Assembly (NCBI RefSeq): GCF_000154845.1
Contig: NZ_DS981441.1
Coordinates: 38,474-102,473 of the forward strand
DNA: 64,000 bases
Origin: Phocaeicola coprocola DSM 17136
Lineage (GTDB): Bacteria; Bacteroidota; Bacteroidia; Bacteroidales; Bacteroidaceae
Direction of reading: 5' to 3'
Below the pieces are notes generated by a model that saw only the letters and a program-made list of their open reading frames with translations, made no database searches and was not told where the DNA came from. Position 1 is the first letter of the stretch. Each line of letters starts with the position of its first letter. Positions 33,398 to 43,200 of the stretch are shown in pieces. Both the position numbers and the translations under genes were made by a program.

Positions 33398-35269
33398 TTA
33401 GCGTCCCAGTAACACGAGAAGCACATTGATGTCGCTTGGAGAAATACCTGGTATACGGCTTGCTTGCGCCAGTGTTTCCGGATCTATTTTTATGAGCTTC
33501 TGACGGGCTTCTGTTGACAGAGAGTTCAAGTTGGCATAGTCAAACTTTCCTTTGATACGGATGGCTTCCAAGCGATGTATCTTGTCTGCTATCATTCGTT
33601 CACGATCGATATAGCCTTGGTATTTGATTAACACTTCTGCTGCCTCAATTGTTTCTTCTTTCCGGTCGGTTACCTTGTCGAGTGCAGCTTGGAAAGATGG
33701 CACATGCGGGGCAATATTCTCGATAGTGATTTGCGGACGACTAAGCAACTCTATCAGTTTGCAGCCATGAGTAAGCCGGGCTGTTCCAAGTCCCTCTAAA
33801 GCGTCGTTTATCTTATCTGCCTTGATGGAGTAGGTTTTTGCAAACTCAACCAACCGCTGTATTTCTTCTCGCTTCTGGCAAAGTCTGTCGTAGCGTTCTT
33901 TACTTGCCAGACCTAGTTTATATGAGCGTTCTGTCAGACGCATGTCGGCATCGTCTTGACGGAGCAGAATTCTATATTCTGCACGTGAGGTAAACATTCT
34001 GTAAGGTTCGTCTACACCTTTTGTTACCAGGTCGTCAATCAATACTCCGATGTATGCTTCGTCGCGTCCAAGTACGAATGGTTCACCTCCATGACAATTA
34101 ATGTGTGCATTGATACCAGCAATGATACCTTGTCCTCCGGCTTCTTCGTATCCGGTTGTTCCGTTTACTTGTCCGGCAAAGAATAGGTTCTTTACGACTT
34201 TCGATTCTAATGTATGCTTAAGCTGTGTCGGATCGAAATAGTCGTATTCGATAGCATATCCCGGGCGATAGGCAACGATGTTTCTGAAGCAAGGAATCTT
34301 CTTTAACGCAGCGAACTGTATATCCATTGGAAGTGAAGAGGAGAATCCGTTTAGATAAAGTTCTTGTGTGGTTTCTCCTTCCGGCTCAAGGAACAACTGA
34401 TGCTGTGGCTTATCGGGGAAAGTCACAATCTTTGTTTCGATACTTGGGCAATAGCGAGGTCCTATGCTCTGAATTTGTCCATTGAAAAGGGGAGAGTCGG
34501 CCAATCCGCTACGCAATACTTCGTGTACTTCCTCGTTAGTATAGCATGTCCAGCATTGAAGCTGCTTGAGCTGTCTGGGCTCGCTGATGAAAGAGAAACG
34601 GTGAAAATCATTTTCTCCATCCTGTGTTTCCATCAGGCTGAAGTCTACACTTCGTGCATCAATACGAACCGGAGTACCTGTTTTCATTCGTCCGGCAGTA
34701 ATGCCATGGCGTGTAATGGATTCTGTCAGATGATAGGATGCTGGTTCTGCACAACGTCCTCCGGCAAGCATCTTGTGTCCGATATGCATTAAGCCGTTTA
34801 AGAAAGTACCGGCTGTAAGAATAATACATTTGGCATGGAAAGTTACTCCCCAGCATGTAACCAATCCGGTTACTTCACCATTTTCTACTAATAATTCCTC
34901 TACTGTATCTTGCCAAATATGGAGGTTGGGAATGTTCTCCAGGATTTCGCGCCATGCCCAGATGAATTTACCTCGGTCGCACTGTGCACGTGGACTCCAC
35001 ATGGCAGGACCTTTGGAACGGTTCAGCATGCGGAACTGAATTGCTGTGCGGTCTGTTACCAATCCCATATATCCGCCGAGTGCGTCGATTTCCCGAACAA
35101 TCTGACCTTTGGCGATTCCTCCCACGGCAGGGTTACAGCTCATCTGTCCGATCTTATTCATATCCATTGTGATCAGACAGGTTTTCGAGCCAAGGTTAGC
35201 TGCTGCCGCAGCGGCTTCGCAGCCGGCATGTCCGGCTCCTATAACAATAACGTCATACTTAAAGTCCAT
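33398..35269 (-). CDS. mnmG: tRNA uridine-5-carboxymethylaminomethyl modification enzyme MnmG
   Basis: 623 residues. The FAD-binding motif VIVIGAGHAGCEAAAAAANLG opens the protein. CNPAVGGIAKGQIVREIDALGG, DRTAIQFRMLNRSKGPAMWSPRAQ, PGYAIEYDYFDP and GTTGYEEAGGQGIIAGINA are all GidA signatures. With MnmE it modifies the wobble uridine (U34) of several tRNAs. A -7 box lies just upstream. Formerly called gidA. Confidence 0.97.
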   Translation of the reverse strand: MDFKYDVIVIGAGHAGCEAAAAAANLGSKTCLITMDMNKIGQMSCNPAVGGIAKGQIVREIDALGGYMGLVTDRTAIQFRMLNRSKGPAMWSPRAQCDRGKFIWAWREILENIPNLHIWQDTVEELLVENGEVTGLVTCWGVTFHAKCIILTAGTFLNGLMHIGHKMLAGGRCAEPASYHLTESITRHGITAGRMKTGTPVRIDARSVDFSLMETQDGENDFHRFSFISEPRQLKQLQCWTCYTNEEVHEVLRSGLADSPLFNGQIQSIGPRYCPSIETKIVTFPDKPQHQLFLEPEGETTQELYLNGFSSSLPMDIQFAALKKIPCFRNIVAYRPGYAIEYDYFDPTQLKHTLESKVVKNLFFAGQVNGTTGYEEAGGQGIIAGINAHINCHGGEPFVLGRDEAYIGVLIDDLVTKGVDEPYRMFTSRAEYRILLRQDDADMRLTERSYKLGLASKERYDRLCQKREEIQRLVEFAKTYSIKADKINDALEGLGTARLTHGCKLIELLSRPQITIENIAPHVPSFQAALDKVTDRKEETIEAAEVLIKYQGYIDRERMIADKIHRLEAIRIKGKFDYANLNSLSTEARQKLIKIDPETLAQASRIPGISPSDINVLLVLLGR

Positions 35270-35294
35270 TAATCTTTTGTTTTTATATCTGTTG

Positions 35295-35302
35295 CAAAAA
35301 TA
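35295..35302 (-). promoter_or_regulatory. -7 promoter box for mnmG
   Basis: CAAAAATA is TATTTTTG on the minus strand, matching TAnnTTTG, 26 bases upstream of the mnmG ATG. Confidence 0.6.
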
Positions 35303-35400
35303 CGAAAATTTAGTGGCTTAGCTTTGATTCAGGTTCGTAAAAAGAGTTATAGTAAAGAGGAAAGGAGAGGAGGGAGTAAAGAACTGAAAAGTATGAAATA

Positions 35401-35481
35401 AAATCCGCTGTTGTTTTCCCTGATTCATGCCGATGTTTTTTAGAAATGTCAGCATGAATTTAAGAAAACAACAGCGGAAAT
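35401..35481 (-). terminator. Long terminator hairpin after ybeY
   Basis: TCCGCTGTTGTTTTC (35404-35418) pairs exactly with GAAAACAACAGCGGA (35464-35478). An inner TTCATGC/GCATGAA stem continues the helix. The minus strand runs on into TTTTATTTC. Confidence 0.8.
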
Positions 35482-35548
35482 TTTCAGCAGTCCTACCCGA
35501 ATTAGGAATGTGCTCAGGTAATAGGTCTTGAATAGATTCCGAATGGAA

Positions 35549-35971
35549 TTATTGAAAATCTTTCAGCAAATCGAGTGCCTTATTTTCGGCAGCTTCCATG
35601 ATTTCACGTTCTCCCGGACCTTTATCGTTTATGCCACACAGATGCAGAATACCGTGAATAATGACGCGGTGCAACTCTGTTTCGTAAGTTGCTCCAAATT
35701 GCTCTGCATTGGTACGGACTGTATCAAGGCTAATAAATAAATCGCCTGCAATCCGGTTCCCTTCACAATAGTCGAACGTAATGATGTCAGTGTAGTAATC
35801 GTGCTGAAGATACTGACGGTTTACTTCCAGAATCTTTTCATCAGAACAGAAAATGTAAGCTATTTCACCTACTTTTTTCCCGTAAGTTTCTGCAACAGCT
35901 TTTATCCACGCTGTGGTTTCGCGCTTTTTGATAGCGGGCATTTCTACCCCTTCAGTTTGATAAGTAATCAT
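35549..35971 (-). CDS. ybeY: Endoribonuclease YbeY, rRNA maturation factor
   Basis: 140 residues. The metal site is HGILHLCGINDKG (about 107-119). It keeps the first two histidines of the family motif Hx3Hx5H, but the third position is Asp in place of His, so the ligand set differs from E. coli. YbeY acts in 16S rRNA 3' end maturation and ribosome quality control. It lies 8 bases downstream of the SpmAB-like gene and likely shares its promoter. Confidence 0.93.
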   Translation of the reverse strand: MITYQTEGVEMPAIKKRETTAWIKAVAETYGKKVGEIAYIFCSDEKILEVNRQYLQHDYYTDIITFDYCEGNRIAGDLFISLDTVRTNAEQFGATYETELHRVIIHGILHLCGINDKGPGEREIMEAAENKALDLLKDFQ

Positions 35972-35979
35972 ATCGTATA

Positions 35980-37212
35980 TTAGTTAAAGAATAAATAGCA
36001 AATAAGAATTGCGGCTATGACACCAGCCAGATCGGCGAGTAATCCGCATGGTACAGCATGGCGTGTACGGACAACTCCCACACTTCCGAAATAAACGGCG
36101 AGAATATAGAACGTAGTATCGGTAGATCCCTGAAAGATGCAAGATAACCGTCCTACAAAAGAGTCGGCTCCGTATGTGTTCATGGCATCTACCATTAGCC
36201 CGCGAGCTCCACTACCACTTAATGGTTTCATCAGTGCTGTAGGCAGTGCCCCTACAAAATCACTATTGATGCCGCATAAGCTCACCAAGTTGGCTATACC
36301 TTCTATCAAATAGTCCATGCATCCGGAAGCACGGAAGACTCCGATGGCTACTAAAATGGCTACCAGATAAGGGATGATGCGTACGGCAGTAGTAAACCCT
36401 TCTTTGGCTCCTTCTACAAAAGCGTCGTATACATTAATTTTCTTTCTCATGCCGGCAACTATGAAACCGATGATAATGACAAACAAGAATACATTGGCTG
36501 TAGTTGTAGAATATATATCGATTTGCTGACGTGACAGCATGCTGAAGAAATAAATAATACCTGCAATAACTAGGCTTGTACCACCTAGGAATAACAGAAT
36601 AGTCCGGTTCAGCAAGTTGATGCGCTGGTATAAGCTTACTGCAATAATACCGGCAAGTGTAGAAAAAAAGGTCGCCAGCAGGATAGGGACAAAAACATCT
36701 GTAGGCTGAGCAGCTCCCAGTTGGGCACGATAGACCATAATGCTGATAGGAATCAAGGTCAATCCTGAGGTATTCAGTACCAGAAACATGATCATCGGAT
36801 TACTTGCCGTATCTTTTTTCGGATTCAGTTCTTGTAATCCCTCCATTGCTTTCAGACCTAAAGGGGTTGCAGCATTGTCCAAACCTAGCATATTGGCGGC
36901 AAGATTCATAAAAATACTTCCTGTAACAGGATGCCCTTTGGGTATTTCCGGGAATAATTTAGTAAAGAGTGGGCTCAGTAAACGAGAGAAAACTCCGATA
37001 ACACCACCTTGTTCTCCGATACGCATGATGCCCATCCAGAGGGATAGTACTCCGGTTAGTCCCAGTGAAATCTCGAATGCTGTTTTGGAAGAATCGAATG
37101 TTGAATTAATGATAGCAGGAAAGACTTCCGTATCTCCTAAAAATATAAGACGTACTACAGCTACAATAAATGCGGTCAGGAAAAAAGCAATCCAAATATA
37201 ATTCAGAACCAT
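35980..37212 (-). CDS. SpmA-SpmB fusion membrane protein (nucleoside-recognition/gate domains)
   Basis: 410 residues with about nine to ten hydrophobic helices. The N-terminal half matches SpmA (GSIFMNLAANMLGLDNAATPLGLKAM, NTSGLTLIPISIMVYRA) and the C-terminal half SpmB (RIIPYLVAILVAIGVFRASG, GSTDTTFYILAVYFGSVGV). In Bacillus these are two spore-maturation proteins. Here they are one polypeptide in a non-sporulating lineage, so the role must be different, perhaps transport of a small molecule. Co-transcribed with ybeY. Confidence 0.88.
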   Translation of the reverse strand: MVLNYIWIAFFLTAFIVAVVRLIFLGDTEVFPAIINSTFDSSKTAFEISLGLTGVLSLWMGIMRIGEQGGVIGVFSRLLSPLFTKLFPEIPKGHPVTGSIFMNLAANMLGLDNAATPLGLKAMEGLQELNPKKDTASNPMIMFLVLNTSGLTLIPISIMVYRAQLGAAQPTDVFVPILLATFFSTLAGIIAVSLYQRINLLNRTILLFLGGTSLVIAGIIYFFSMLSRQQIDIYSTTTANVFLFVIIIGFIVAGMRKKINVYDAFVEGAKEGFTTAVRIIPYLVAILVAIGVFRASGCMDYLIEGIANLVSLCGINSDFVGALPTALMKPLSGSGARGLMVDAMNTYGADSFVGRLSCIFQGSTDTTFYILAVYFGSVGVVRTRHAVPCGLLADLAGVIAAILICYLFFN

Positions 37213-37249
37213 GTAGAATATGTTTGAAGTATTAATAATCTTTACCGGA

Positions 37250-37257
37250 CAAAAGTA
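37250..37257 (-). promoter_or_regulatory. -7 promoter box for the spmAB-like/ybeY unit
   Basis: CAAAAGTA is TACTTTTG on the minus strand, 38 bases upstream of the start at 37212. Confidence 0.6.
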
Positions 37258-37278
37258 AAGAATTAATTCAGAAAATGA

Positions 37279-37286
37279 TAACTTTG
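37279..37286 (+). promoter_or_regulatory. -7 promoter box for the DUF3810 gene; possible leaderless mRNA
   Basis: TAACTTTG matches TAnnTTTG and ends only 5 bases before the ATG at 37292, so transcription would begin at or next to the start codon. Confidence 0.55.
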
Positions 37287-37291
37287 TTCTT

Positions 37292-38431
37292 ATGAAAAAA
37301 CCTCGGTGGAAACATATTCGTTGGATAATACTGGCTTTACTTTTGGCTGGTGTGTGTATGTTTCGGTTTATATCTGGTGCAGGTGAATTTTATGCCTGCT
37401 GTATTTATCCTGCTGTTTCCGGCTGTTTGTCGCGGTTGGCTTCTCTAGTTTCGTTTTCTCTTTGTGAAGCTCTGGTCGTTGCGACAGTTGTAGCGCTATT
37501 GCTGTATCCGATTATAGCCAGGCTTAGAAGACAAACTTGGAAATCGATCGTAGGGAGTGAACTGGAAGTTTTGCTTTGGATATATGTCTGGTTTTATTGG
37601 GGATGGGGAATGAATTATTTCCGAGACAGTTTCTTTGAACGGACAGAAGTCACTCCTTGTTCTTATAATGAACAACGTTTCAAGCAGTTTCTTGCTATTT
37701 ATACAGATAGTTTAAACTGTACATATAAAAAAGACTTGAATGTTTCACAGCCAGACATAGAACAAAAAATCAAGCCGGTTTATGCAGAAGTTCCCGATAA
37801 ATATGGACTGACTCGTCCAGAAAGTTTTCAGCATCCGAAACAATCCTTCTGTAATGCCTTGTATTCGGGAGTTGGAGTATTGGGATATATGGGACCTTTT
37901 TTCGATGAGTCGCATGTGAATCATGAGCTACTACCTGTACAGCTTCCGTTTACTTACGCACACGAACTTGCCCACTTGCTTGGAGTTAGCAGTGAGGCTG
38001 AAGCTAATTTCTGGGCTTATCAAGTATGTATTCATGCTGACGATTGCAATATACGTTATAGCGGCTATTTCGGATTGTTACCCTATGTAGCGGTAAATGT
38101 TCGTAATTTGCTTGGCGATAGTGAATATTCGAAGTGGTTAAGTATGCTACGTCCGGAAGTGATACAACAGTTGTATGATAAGCAAGCATATTGGGATGTC
38201 CGTTATAATAAATTATTAGGAAAGTTTCAGAATGTAGTTTACAACTGGTATTTAAAAAGTAATCAAATTCCCTCCGGACAAAAAAATTATGCGGAAGTTA
38301 TCGGTATGATTCTTTCTCTACCGGAAAATTGGTGGCAGGGTCTCTTGAGAATTAAAAAAATCGGGGAAGTGTTCAGCTTGAATCTTTTTTTGCCAGTAAT
38401 GGAGCTCTTTGTTTTGATGCCTTTTCTTTAA
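37292..38431 (+). CDS. DUF3810 family membrane protein with a HExxH motif
   Basis: 379 residues. Three hydrophobic segments lie in the first 110 residues (WIILALLLAGVCMF, the SFSLCEALVVATVVALLLYP region, LLWIYVWFYWGWGMNYF). A large domain follows with HELAH in FTYAHELAHLLGVSSEAEANFWAY. The downstream glutamate (SEAEANFWAY) would complete a gluzincin-type zinc site, so this is probably a membrane metallopeptidase. The family is named only as DUF3810 and has no established substrate. A hydrophobic C-terminal segment (FSLNLFLPVMELFVLMPFL) may be a final membrane anchor. Confidence 0.85.
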   Translation: MKKPRWKHIRWIILALLLAGVCMFRFISGAGEFYACCIYPAVSGCLSRLASLVSFSLCEALVVATVVALLLYPIIARLRRQTWKSIVGSELEVLLWIYVWFYWGWGMNYFRDSFFERTEVTPCSYNEQRFKQFLAIYTDSLNCTYKKDLNVSQPDIEQKIKPVYAEVPDKYGLTRPESFQHPKQSFCNALYSGVGVLGYMGPFFDESHVNHELLPVQLPFTYAHELAHLLGVSSEAEANFWAYQVCIHADDCNIRYSGYFGLLPYVAVNVRNLLGDSEYSKWLSMLRPEVIQQLYDKQAYWDVRYNKLLGKFQNVVYNWYLKSNQIPSGQKNYAEVIGMILSLPENWWQGLLRIKKIGEVFSLNLFLPVMELFVLMPFL

Positions 38432-38604
38432 ATAGTGCTTATTTTGTTTCTTTTTGAAATGCCATACTGTTTATTTCTGTTTATTTGTATTGCATAATAC
38501 GATTTTAAATTTCTTTTTGGCTCTAGAAAAAGTATTGTAACTTTGGTCGAACTAGAAAAAATAGATAATTTTCTTCTCCTTAATCATTTTTATTTCGGAT
38601 AATA

Positions 38605-38661
38605 AGTAAAAAAATCCGCTTCAGAATAAAAAACTTGGTTAGTTATTCTGAAACGGAGATT
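38605..38661 (-). terminator. Terminator of the susCD operon
   Basis: AATCCGCTTCAGAATAA (38613-38629) pairs with TTATTCTGAAACGGAGATT (38643-38661) with small bulges. The minus strand then reads TTTTTTTACTT. Confidence 0.82.
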
Positions 38662-38684
38662 TTATTAGAAATCACAAATGGAGC

Positions 38685-40184
38685 TTATTGTGGATTCTGT
38701 ACGATGTTGGGGTTAGCATCTATTTCCGACTGTGGAATAGGAAGAGCAATACGCGGATCATTGGGTTGGATTGTTTCAGCATTTAATGTATTCAGTGTAC
38801 TCAAGTGCCATCCTCCTTTACGAACGATCGGTTGTTTGTTTCGCAGATAGTCGAAGAAAATTTGTCCTTCGCCTACCAATTCTTTCCGGCATTCTTTCAA
38901 AACACGTTCAATAGTAAATTCTTCTGCGCTGACCGACTTTTCCGGATTGGCACGGCTGACAATCTGATTCAGGAAACCTCTTGCAGGTTCCAAGTATTCT
39001 CCTCCTAATTTTACACCGGCTTCAGCAGCATTCAGATAAACTTCCGATAAGCGGATAATACTGATATTATTGTCTTTCGGATCACCGCTCTTTCCTGGGA
39101 ATTTACTGAGAAATACCTTACGGGTACAGGCTGCTTCGGGAAGACCTTCATTGTTTTCGATAAGCGATAGCTGGGTAATACAATGACGTACGTCATTAGG
39201 ATCTTCTTCAAGCAAATTCAGAAATTCTTCTGTAAGGATAAGATTGTTCCAGTCTACTCCCTTTTCTTCATTTGCATAAACCATTGGAGCTCCTTCACCA
39301 CCGGTACCACCTCCCCATTCTGAAGGTTCGGTTGTACTTATGTATAATTCAAACAGAGCTTCTGCCTGAAAGTCTTTTCCCCATATGGTAGGATATTCGT
39401 CACGTGTATAAAGCTGATACAATCCTTTACTATTATTGATGACATCGGCTGCAGCTTCGTAAGTTTCTTTATTTTTCCCCATATCAAGATAGACTCTTGA
39501 AAGCAATGCTTGTGCTGCCCAGTAATTGATATAACCATCCGTTCTTTCTGTACTTAGGCTAGAGCGTGCTGTTGTTATGTCGTTGACAACTTGTTCATAA
39601 CATTCTGCTACTGTATTCCGTTTCGGTTGGTGGGATGGTTCTTCCGGTTTCAATTCGATGGGAACTCCCAGAGAAGCACCATTGTCATTTATATAAGGCA
39701 TTCCGAAAAGTCTGGTCAGATTGAACAAGGCCAGTCCTCGCAACACCAAGGCTTCCGCCTTTATGCGGTCCAGTTCTTTGGTATCACTGCTTTGTACTGC
39801 TCCCTGTTCTATCTTTTGGATAATGTTATTTGCCTGTCTGATTACCAGATAAGGGCGACTCCAAGGAAGAGTTATATTCAGGTTGTCAGTTGCTAGTACA
39901 TTATATGTATAATAAGGAGTAACACGCTTGCCTGATGCTTTGTTTTCTCTGGCTTGTACATCCATGGCGCGGCAGTCTCCGTAGTACCAGTAATTATCTC
40001 CGTAATAACTGTGCTGTGATGTTTCGCGATAAACTCCGTTTAACGCTACCTTTATATCCTCCAAAGTTGAAAGGGCCTGATCGGTAGTAACGGATGTAGA
40101 AGGATTCAGATTTAGCCAGTCTTCGGAACAAGATACCCCCATAATAGAAGTAGCCGCCAGTAAATAAATATATATTTTCTTCAT
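38685..40184 (-). CDS. SusD/RagB family nutrient-binding outer-membrane lipoprotein
   Basis: 499 residues. MKKIYIYLLAATSIMGVSC is a lipoprotein signal with Cys19. The mature protein has the SusD pattern: EDWLNLNPSTSVTTDQALSTLEDIKVALNGVY at the start, TPR-like helices in the middle (NTVAECYEQVVNDITTARSSL), and RLSEVYLNAAEAGVKLGG followed by ERRKEL-type LKECRKELVGEGQIFFDYLR near the end. It caps the SusC barrel and binds the imported glycan or peptide at the cell surface. It lies 21 bases downstream of susC. Confidence 0.95.
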   Translation of the reverse strand: MKKIYIYLLAATSIMGVSCSEDWLNLNPSTSVTTDQALSTLEDIKVALNGVYRETSQHSYYGDNYWYYGDCRAMDVQARENKASGKRVTPYYTYNVLATDNLNITLPWSRPYLVIRQANNIIQKIEQGAVQSSDTKELDRIKAEALVLRGLALFNLTRLFGMPYINDNGASLGVPIELKPEEPSHQPKRNTVAECYEQVVNDITTARSSLSTERTDGYINYWAAQALLSRVYLDMGKNKETYEAAADVINNSKGLYQLYTRDEYPTIWGKDFQAEALFELYISTTEPSEWGGGTGGEGAPMVYANEEKGVDWNNLILTEEFLNLLEEDPNDVRHCITQLSLIENNEGLPEAACTRKVFLSKFPGKSGDPKDNNISIIRLSEVYLNAAEAGVKLGGEYLEPARGFLNQIVSRANPEKSVSAEEFTIERVLKECRKELVGEGQIFFDYLRNKQPIVRKGGWHLSTLNTLNAETIQPNDPRIALPIPQSEIDANPNIVQNPQ

Positions 40185-40205
40185 ATGATATGATCGTTAA
40201 TGAAT

Positions 40206-43200
40206 TTAGAATGTTAATTGTACGCCAAAACTGAATGTACGCATAGGTGGAGCTTCACAATATACTTCGCCGTTAACAGGAGTTTCTGGATCGTATTGTT
40301 TCCATTTAGCCCATGTCAGCAAATTGCTTCCAGAGAAGTAGACACGTGCTTTGTTGATCAATGCCTTGCTTGTCCACTGGTCGGGTAATGTAAATCCGAG
40401 AGTAAGATTTTTCAGTCTTAAATGGTCTGTACTGTGGATGTAGCGTGATGAATTGGTAACAGTTGCTTTCTCTCCAAATACGAAACGCGGGACATCTGTC
40501 TGGTCGCCCGGTTGTTGCCAGCGTTCTAAAGCATATACAGGCAGATTATATCTGGATGTATAAATAGACTCTGTTCCGTTCTCGATGCTGGTTCCCAGTT
40601 TATCGTATGAGTAACCTCCCAGTGAATATGTAAGAGTGAAACTCAAATCCAGCCATTTATAATTTAAAATATTTGTCAGACCACCAGATACTTTAGGGTT
40701 AACCGATTTGAATGGTATGCTTTCTGCCTCATTCGGATCGGTTGTCAGACTACGGTCGATTGTACCGTCTTCATTAACCTTATTTTTATAATATTCTGCT
40801 TTCCCGTTCTGAGTATTTACTCCGGCAAATTCTTTTACATAGAATGTGTGATATGGCAAGCCCACTTTGTGGATAAACCATGTACCTTCAATAGTCTGAT
40901 CAAGCTGACCGTTTAATGAAACGATTTTGTTTTTATTGTGTGTCAGATTGAAAACTGTTGTCCAGTTGAAATCGTTGGAAGCGAAATTCAATGTACGTAA
41001 TTCAAATTCTACACCTTTATTATTAAGCTGTCCGACGTTGGCCAGATAACTGGTAAATCCGGTTGTAGCACTGATAGGAAGATTGTAAAGCAAATCTTTT
41101 GTATCACGATTATAATATTCCAGGCTTACGAAAATACGGTTTATGAAAGCGAGGTCAAGTCCGATATTCAGGTTGTAGTTCTTTTCCCATCCTAAATTGG
41201 TATTAGGTTGAGATGATTCATACGAACCGGATGCTCCCATATAGTTCTGTCCGTAACTATACAGTCCCATATATCCGTAAAGAGATCCTGGCTGGTTTCC
41301 GTTTACACCATAAGAAGCACGTATTTTCAGATCGTTCAAGACCTTTTTTACCGGTTTCATGAATGCTTCATTACTGATATTCCACATACCCGAAACAGAC
41401 CAGAAATTTCCCCATCGGTTGCTTGGAGAAAGTCGTGAGCTACCATCTCGGCGGAAACTTCCTGCCAGATAATAACGGTCGTCATAATCATAGTTAAGAC
41501 GTGACAAATACGAAATCATGCGGTAATCTTGAGTGGATGAAATAAAACTGTTCAAGACGGCTGCATTATCGGGTTCTGTCAAGATGTCTGAAGGAAGTTT
41601 AGACTTCATTCCTGAGGCTTTGTCGGTCTGATAACTTTCTATTTCATAAGCGGCCAGTACATCCAGATGATGTTTGTATGCAAACGTACGTACGTAGTTT
41701 AAAGAAGTAGAAGAGATAAATTTTCCATATTCGATAAACCCTTTTGCTGTCTGGGCGTCACTACCACTTTTAGGGCCTGCCGAACTAAGCGGGTTATAGT
41801 ATCTGGAATCTTTTTGGGTTGTATAGTCGTAGCTTATTGTTTCTTTCAACTTCAGACCTTTTAACGGCTCAATACTTGCGTAGCCGGTAGAAAACATACG
41901 TGTCATACGTACGCGGTTGTAGTCGGTCATGATATCGCGTAATGGATTGAGGGTACTACCTTCATATGCACCGATATAATTTCCTTCTTCATCACGTACT
42001 GTCATTGAAGGATTCATGGTCATGGCTACACAAAGGAACGGATTGATGGCAGATCCTCGTTCCTCGTTCATTTCCTGATTCATCTGTGTGAACATCATGT
42101 TGGCTCCTACTTCTCCATATTTCCCTACTTTCTGAGTAAGATTCAAGCGAGCAGAATATCGGTCAAGACTTGAGTTTTTAGCCAGACCCTCTTGCTTGTT
42201 GTATCCCAGTGAAGCATAATAAGTGGAACGTTCGTTTCCACCTGAAACAGATGCTTCATAATCCTGCTGAGTAGCTGTTCGTAACAATTCTTTCCGCCAG
42301 TCGGTATACCCCATAGATGGTGCGTATGCATATTGGCCGATTTCCTGATCAGCATATGCTGTTGGTGATTCCATGTTCTGGTCGATGGCATAATTTACCA
42401 GTCCTTCATATAATAACTCTCTACGTTGGTCACCATTCAGAGTCGGACGGAAATCGACTGCAGCATTTGAGAAACCACCTGAAATATTCAAGGTTACCTG
42501 AGCTCTTCCGGCACTACCTTTTTTAGTCGTGATAAGAATGACTCCATTTGCTGCTCTCGAACCGTAAAGTGAAGCTGCTGCTGCATCTTTTATTACTGTA
42601 ATATTCTCGATATCAGCAGGGTTCAGCGTACTCATGATGTTGGTTTTTGAGTTATTCATATATGCCGCATCCGAACCGCCTGCACTAAGGCTTCCAGAAG
42701 TAACAGGTACTCCGTCTATAACGAACAGTGGTTCTTGAGAGGCATTAAAAGATCCCATACCTCGGATACGGATATTCTGGTTGGCTCCCGGCTGGCCAGA
42801 ACTGCTGGTAATATTGACACCTGTTGTCATACCTTGCAGTTTCTGTTCCACACTCATGACAGGGATGTCTTTTAACATATCGGCTTTTAGTGTGTTAGCC
42901 GAACCGGTAAAAGAAGATTTTGTGAAGTTACCATAACCTGTTACGACAACTTCGTCCAGATTCATTGACTCTGGTTCCAATACAATATTCAGTACTGAAT
43001 TCTTGCGTGGAACACGAATCTCTGCTGTTTTCATTCCGATGTATGAAACAATCAGTGTCTGGTCTGGTTCAACCTGCAAGCTATACTTCCCTTCCGGGTC
43101 GGTTATTGTACCGATAGCTTCATTTCCTTTTATTGTGATAGAAACACCTATCAATGCTTCTTTTTCATCTGCTGAAGTTACTGTTCCAGAGATTGTTCGT

